Source: an uncultured Eubacteriales bacterium (GTDB taxonomy: Bacteria > Bacillota > Clostridia > Oscillospirales > Acutalibacteraceae). From it: DNA of 5,333 nt. The first letter of the stretch is position 1, and each line of letters begins with the position of its first letter. Shown piece after piece: positions 4,619-5,333 of the stretch. Below the pieces are notes generated by a model, which searched no databases, was not told where the DNA came from, and saw nothing but the letters and a program-made list of their open reading frames with translations. The position numbers and the translations under genes were made by a program. The stretch covers positions 1 through 5,333 of the forward strand of contig CAKUME010000094.1 of assembly GCA_934667575.1 (NCBI GenBank), given 5' to 3'.

Positions 4619-5333
4619 ATGTGCGGAATTATTGGATTTGTCGGCCATGAACCCTGCGCCGGAATTTTGCTGAACGGGCTGGAAAAGCTGGAATATCGCG
4701 GCTACGATTCGGCCGGCATTGCCGTGCTGGAACAGGGCAAAATTGAAATATTCAAAGAAAAAGGGCGCCTCGCCGTGCTCTCGGAGGAGATCCGCGGCGG
4801 CGCCGACCTCACTGCAACGGTGGGCATCGGCCACACGCGCTGGGCTACCCACGGCAAGCCCTCGCGCGAAAACGCACACCCGCACCGCAGCAACAACGGC
4901 AAATTTGCGATCGTGCACAACGGCATCATCGAAAACTATGCGGAGTTGCGCTCGGAGCTGATCGCACAGGGCTATGGCTTCACTTCGCAAACCGACACCG
5001 AGGTGGCGGCGGTGCTGCTCGAAGCCAATGACACCGGCGATGTGCTCGAAACCATTCGCAAAACGGTGGCCATGCTCAAGGGCTCGTTTGCACTGGGCAT
5101 TCTGTGCGCCGACCACCCCGATGAGCTCTTTTGCGTGCGTCAGGCCAGCCCGCTCATCGTCGGCCTCGGCGCGCACGAAAAGCTGATCGCTTCCGATGTA
5201 ACGCCGCTGCTCAACTTTACAAAGCACATTTATCAGCTGTCGGACGGAGAAATCGCACGGCTGACCGCAGAGCAGGTTTGGGTTTACGATTCCCAGCTGA
5301 ATCCGGTCGAAAAGCCGGTCGTCACCGTGAACT
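4619..5333 (+). CDS. glmS: Glutamine-fructose-6-phosphate aminotransferase (isomerizing) GlmS, 3' partial
   Basis: GlmS makes glucosamine-6-phosphate from fructose-6-phosphate and glutamine, the first committed step to UDP-GlcNAc for peptidoglycan and other wall polymers; it is cytoplasmic and dimeric. The window holds 238 residues of an expected 600 or so: the N-terminal class II glutaminase domain and the start of the linker, but not the two sugar-isomerase (SIS) domains. The start is fixed because the nucleophile Cys2 must follow the initiator Met (MCGIIGFVG). LEYRGYDSAGIAV (residues 24-36), GHTRWATHG (residues 71-79 with Arg74), HNGIIENY (residues 100-107 with Asn101-Gly102) and TDTEV (Asp126) are the glutaminase-site residues. 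The SD is weak and distant: the AAGGGTG run at 4601-4607 ends 11 nt before the ATG. The frame runs off the window end without interruption. No glmS ribozyme is seen upstream. Confidence 0.95.
   Translation, partial: MCGIIGFVGHEPCAGILLNGLEKLEYRGYDSAGIAVLEQGKIEIFKEKGRLAVLSEEIRGGADLTATVGIGHTRWATHGKPSRENAHPHRSNNGKFAIVHNGIIENYAELRSELIAQGYGFTSQTDTEVAAVLLEANDTGDVLETIRKTVAMLKGSFALGILCADHPDELFCVRQASPLIVGLGAHEKLIASDVTPLLNFTKHIYQLSDGEIARLTAEQVWVYDSQLNPVEKPVVTVN

Noticed and set aside
4253..5227. 324-codon minus-strand open frame opposite folT and glmS
   Set aside because: It runs through the folT-glmS gap and the glutaminase domain; the plus-strand genes have full catalytic motifs, and the antisense product has none.

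Overview
The window looks like a GC-rich member of the Clostridia (Bacillota), possibly of the gut Oscillospirales type. This is inferred from several things seen together: strong GC at third codon positions, GGAGG-type Shine-Dalgarno (SD) sites, TTG and GTG starts, sigma-A style promoters, a tetrahydrofolate (THF) riboswitch ahead of an ECF folate S-component, and a short minus-strand protein resembling small clostridial proteins. Lineage is inference only.

Layout. (1) Positions 1-1217 hold the 3' part of an NCS2/AzgA-type purine permease; its 5' end is outside the window. (2) A strong bidirectional terminator (about 1236-1285) separates it from a small convergent minus-strand gene (1259-1438), whose stop codon lies in the terminator loop. 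(3) A TATAAT promoter near 1581 starts a tight plus-strand run: a CPBP-family membrane protease homologue (1626-2660), tadA (tRNA adenosine deaminase, TTG start at 2672) and ispF (MEP isoprenoid pathway, 3148-3627). The tadA SD overlaps the CPBP stop codon, and tadA and ispF overlap by ATGA. (4) A perfect-consensus promoter (TTGACA, 17 bp, TATAAT; 3680-3708) drives a leader of about 180 nt. This leader contains a THF riboswitch aptamer (about 3722-3820) and a possible SD-sequestering stem before folT (3893-4522), a six-helix folate S-component. (5) A short AT-rich gap with its own promoter leads into glmS (4619 to the window end), of which only the glutaminase domain and the start of the linker are present.

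How the genes fit together. This is mostly core metabolism: purine uptake, tRNA wobble editing, isoprenoid precursors, folate uptake and amino-sugar synthesis. The clearest regulatory circuit is folate uptake controlled by THF sensing; pairing of riboswitch class and transporter supports both calls. I see no CRISPR array, insertion sequence, tRNA, rRNA or phage gene. No wholly new system is evident. The items most worth a second look are the layered control of folT (riboswitch, candidate SD sequestration, and a palindrome centred on the -35 box), the small convergent gene that ends inside a shared terminator, the helically spaced TGCGCGC repeats ahead of the CPBP promoter, and a glmS leader too short for a glmS ribozyme.
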